Shown here piece after piece: positions 63,365-64,000 of a stretch of 64,000 bases of DNA. Every line of letters starts with the position of its first letter. Positions within the stretch are counted from its first letter, which is position 1. A program made the position numbers and the translations under genes. Under the pieces are notes generated by a model, which was not told where the DNA came from, did not search any database, and saw nothing but the letters and a program-made list of their open reading frames with translations. Origin of the DNA: an uncultured bacterium (GTDB lineage: Bacteria; Cyanobacteriota; Vampirovibrionia; Gastranaerophilales; Gastranaerophilaceae); contig CAJMSH010000002.1 of assembly GCA_905216055.1 (NCBI GenBank), forward strand, positions 62,001-126,000, in the 5' to 3' direction.

Positions 63365-63379
63365 TATAATATAATTATG
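63365..63379 (+). promoter_or_regulatory. -10 element placing +1 at the 47-aa ORF start
   Basis: TATAAT (63365-63370), 6 nt, ATG at 63377. No ribosome site and no clear -35. Confidence 0.4.
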
Positions 63380-63520
63380 GCAGGCGATTACAAGAAATTA
63401 TTAAACAAATGTAAAAAGAAAAAATTTGCTGACCCGAAAAATATGGGAGTAAATATTGATAAAAACGAGTATTACGAGATAATACTTTCAAATTCTGCCC
63501 ATCCGGAAAATATAAAATAA
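63377..63520 (+). CDS. Small hypothetical protein (47 aa)
   Basis: Not recognised. 47 aa, lysine-rich (KKLLNKCKKKKFADPKNM), no membrane segment. It is supported by a TATAAT box ideally placed for a leaderless mRNA. 19 nt separate it from the next gene, which has its own AAGGA. Confidence 0.45.
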   Translation: MAGDYKKLLNKCKKKKFADPKNMGVNIDKNEYYEIILSNSAHPENIK

Positions 63521-63539
63521 CACTCAAGGAAAAATTTTT

Positions 63540-63938
63540 ATGAGAATAAAAAAATATACCCCCACAATAACTTTAAAACAAAAATTTATAGAAAAACGCA
63601 TGAATAAAAAACCTTTTGAAAACATTAATCGAGGAGAAAATGAAGTTTTGGATACTTTTATGAACCGAGCAGATTCCTTAGCAATTTATGAAAAAGCCCT
63701 TCTTAAGGAAACTGAAATCTTTAACAAAGAGCTTGCAAAAGATAAAACTCTTGAATTATCTTCCCAAAAATTATATTCTATTCCCAAAACTCCTGAGCAA
63801 ATAGAAGAATATAAGACAATTACCAACAAACTTTTAAATATTGCAAAAAAATGCGGAGCGGTAAATTTACATCAAAATATGAAAGCATCTTTTGATCTAA
63901 TGCTTGAGACAACAAAAAATTTAAATATTAAAATATAA
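63540..63938 (+). CDS. Hypothetical protein (132 aa)
   Basis: Not recognised. Lys/Glu-rich helical protein, MRIKKYTPTITLKQKF at the start, without signal peptide or membrane helices. AAGGA is 10 nt before the ATG. May be cotranscribed with the 47-aa ORF before it. Confidence 0.55.
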   Translation: MRIKKYTPTITLKQKFIEKRMNKKPFENINRGENEVLDTFMNRADSLAIYEKALLKETEIFNKELAKDKTLELSSQKLYSIPKTPEQIEEYKTITNKLLNIAKKCGAVNLHQNMKASFDLMLETTKNLNIKI

Positions 63939-63942
63939 ACTA

Positions 63943-63971
63943 TTGACAATCAAGCTTTTTCGAAGTAAGTT
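63943..63971 (+). promoter_or_regulatory. Possible promoter at window edge
   Basis: TTGACA (63943-63948), 17 nt, TAAGTT (63966-63971). The gene it would serve lies beyond the window. Confidence 0.3.
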
Positions 63972-64000
63972 ATTAATACGTGCAAAGACATTACAGTCTT

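Noticed and set aside
1..64000. CRISPR arrays, IS transposases, rRNA operon
   Set aside because: No evenly spaced repeats, transposase motif or rRNA sequence found by reading through.

Overview
This is an AT-rich, gene-dense bacterial chromosome segment with about 57 protein genes on both strands, three tRNA genes, and short intergenic gaps closed by many A/T-flanked hairpin terminators. The best guess at source is a gut or aquatic member of the non-photosynthetic cyanobacterial sister group (Vampirovibrionia/Melainabacteria, Gastranaerophilales type). The reasons are the fermentative pyruvate:ferredoxin oxidoreductase, an RpoD-like group 2 sigma factor, PilT plus a prepilin-like protein of the 'KGFTLAEILITLG' type, the complete absence of photosynthesis genes, and several short-motif 'NFxG' proteins without signal peptides. 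This is an inference from style; no 16S rRNA is present.

Layout. 1-8.6 kb: thyX (cut by the left edge), rpmE, a CHASE2-GGDEF diguanylate cyclase, an exported protein, a TPR protein, proS, gatD with a GtrA-like gene, and tatD. 8.6-18 kb: glmS, an M48 peptidase with an exported repeat protein, a phospholipase C-like protein, clpB, a membrane protein, recO and pilT. 18-32 kb: an orphan terminator that suggests a small RNA, a CheD/CNF-like putative deamidase, trxB, pgi, two tandem amino-acid permeases, glyQ, a P-loop phosphomevalonate-kinase-like enzyme, a response regulator, a GH13-like enzyme and recN. 32-47.6 kb: sigma factor, PHP phosphoesterase, tRNA-Val, a second CheD-like protein, rlmD, a RelA/SpoT-fold protein, nifJ, mtaB, a Bax-inhibitor-like protein, an ABC exporter and tRNA-Asn. 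47.7-54.1 kb: an accessory block with two zincin-like proteins, an unknown protein, an ADP-ribosyltransferase-like protein and a calpain-like cysteine protease candidate, with unusual repeats in its gaps. 54-64 kb: a sugar MFS porter, tRNA-Gln with a duplicated 3' end, a methyltransferase, mnmG, a TPR protein, a pilin-like gene interrupted by a poly-C tract, then rnhB-ylqF-rplS and two small unknowns.

How it fits together. Housekeeping genes (translation, tRNA modification, repair, cell wall, central carbon) form the backbone. pgi, the MFS porter, the GH13-like enzyme, glmS and nifJ fit a sugar-fermenting life. Between them are at least seven proteins with folds often used by effectors or toxins (phospholipase C, deamidase, RelA-like, zincins, ART, calpain), none with a recognisable signal peptide. 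Some of these, and two unknown proteins, share a short N-terminal F-x-G-like motif. Two further points stand out: eight genes have a -10 element placed so that transcription would start at the A of the ATG (leaderless mRNAs), and the pilin-like gene looks phase-variable.
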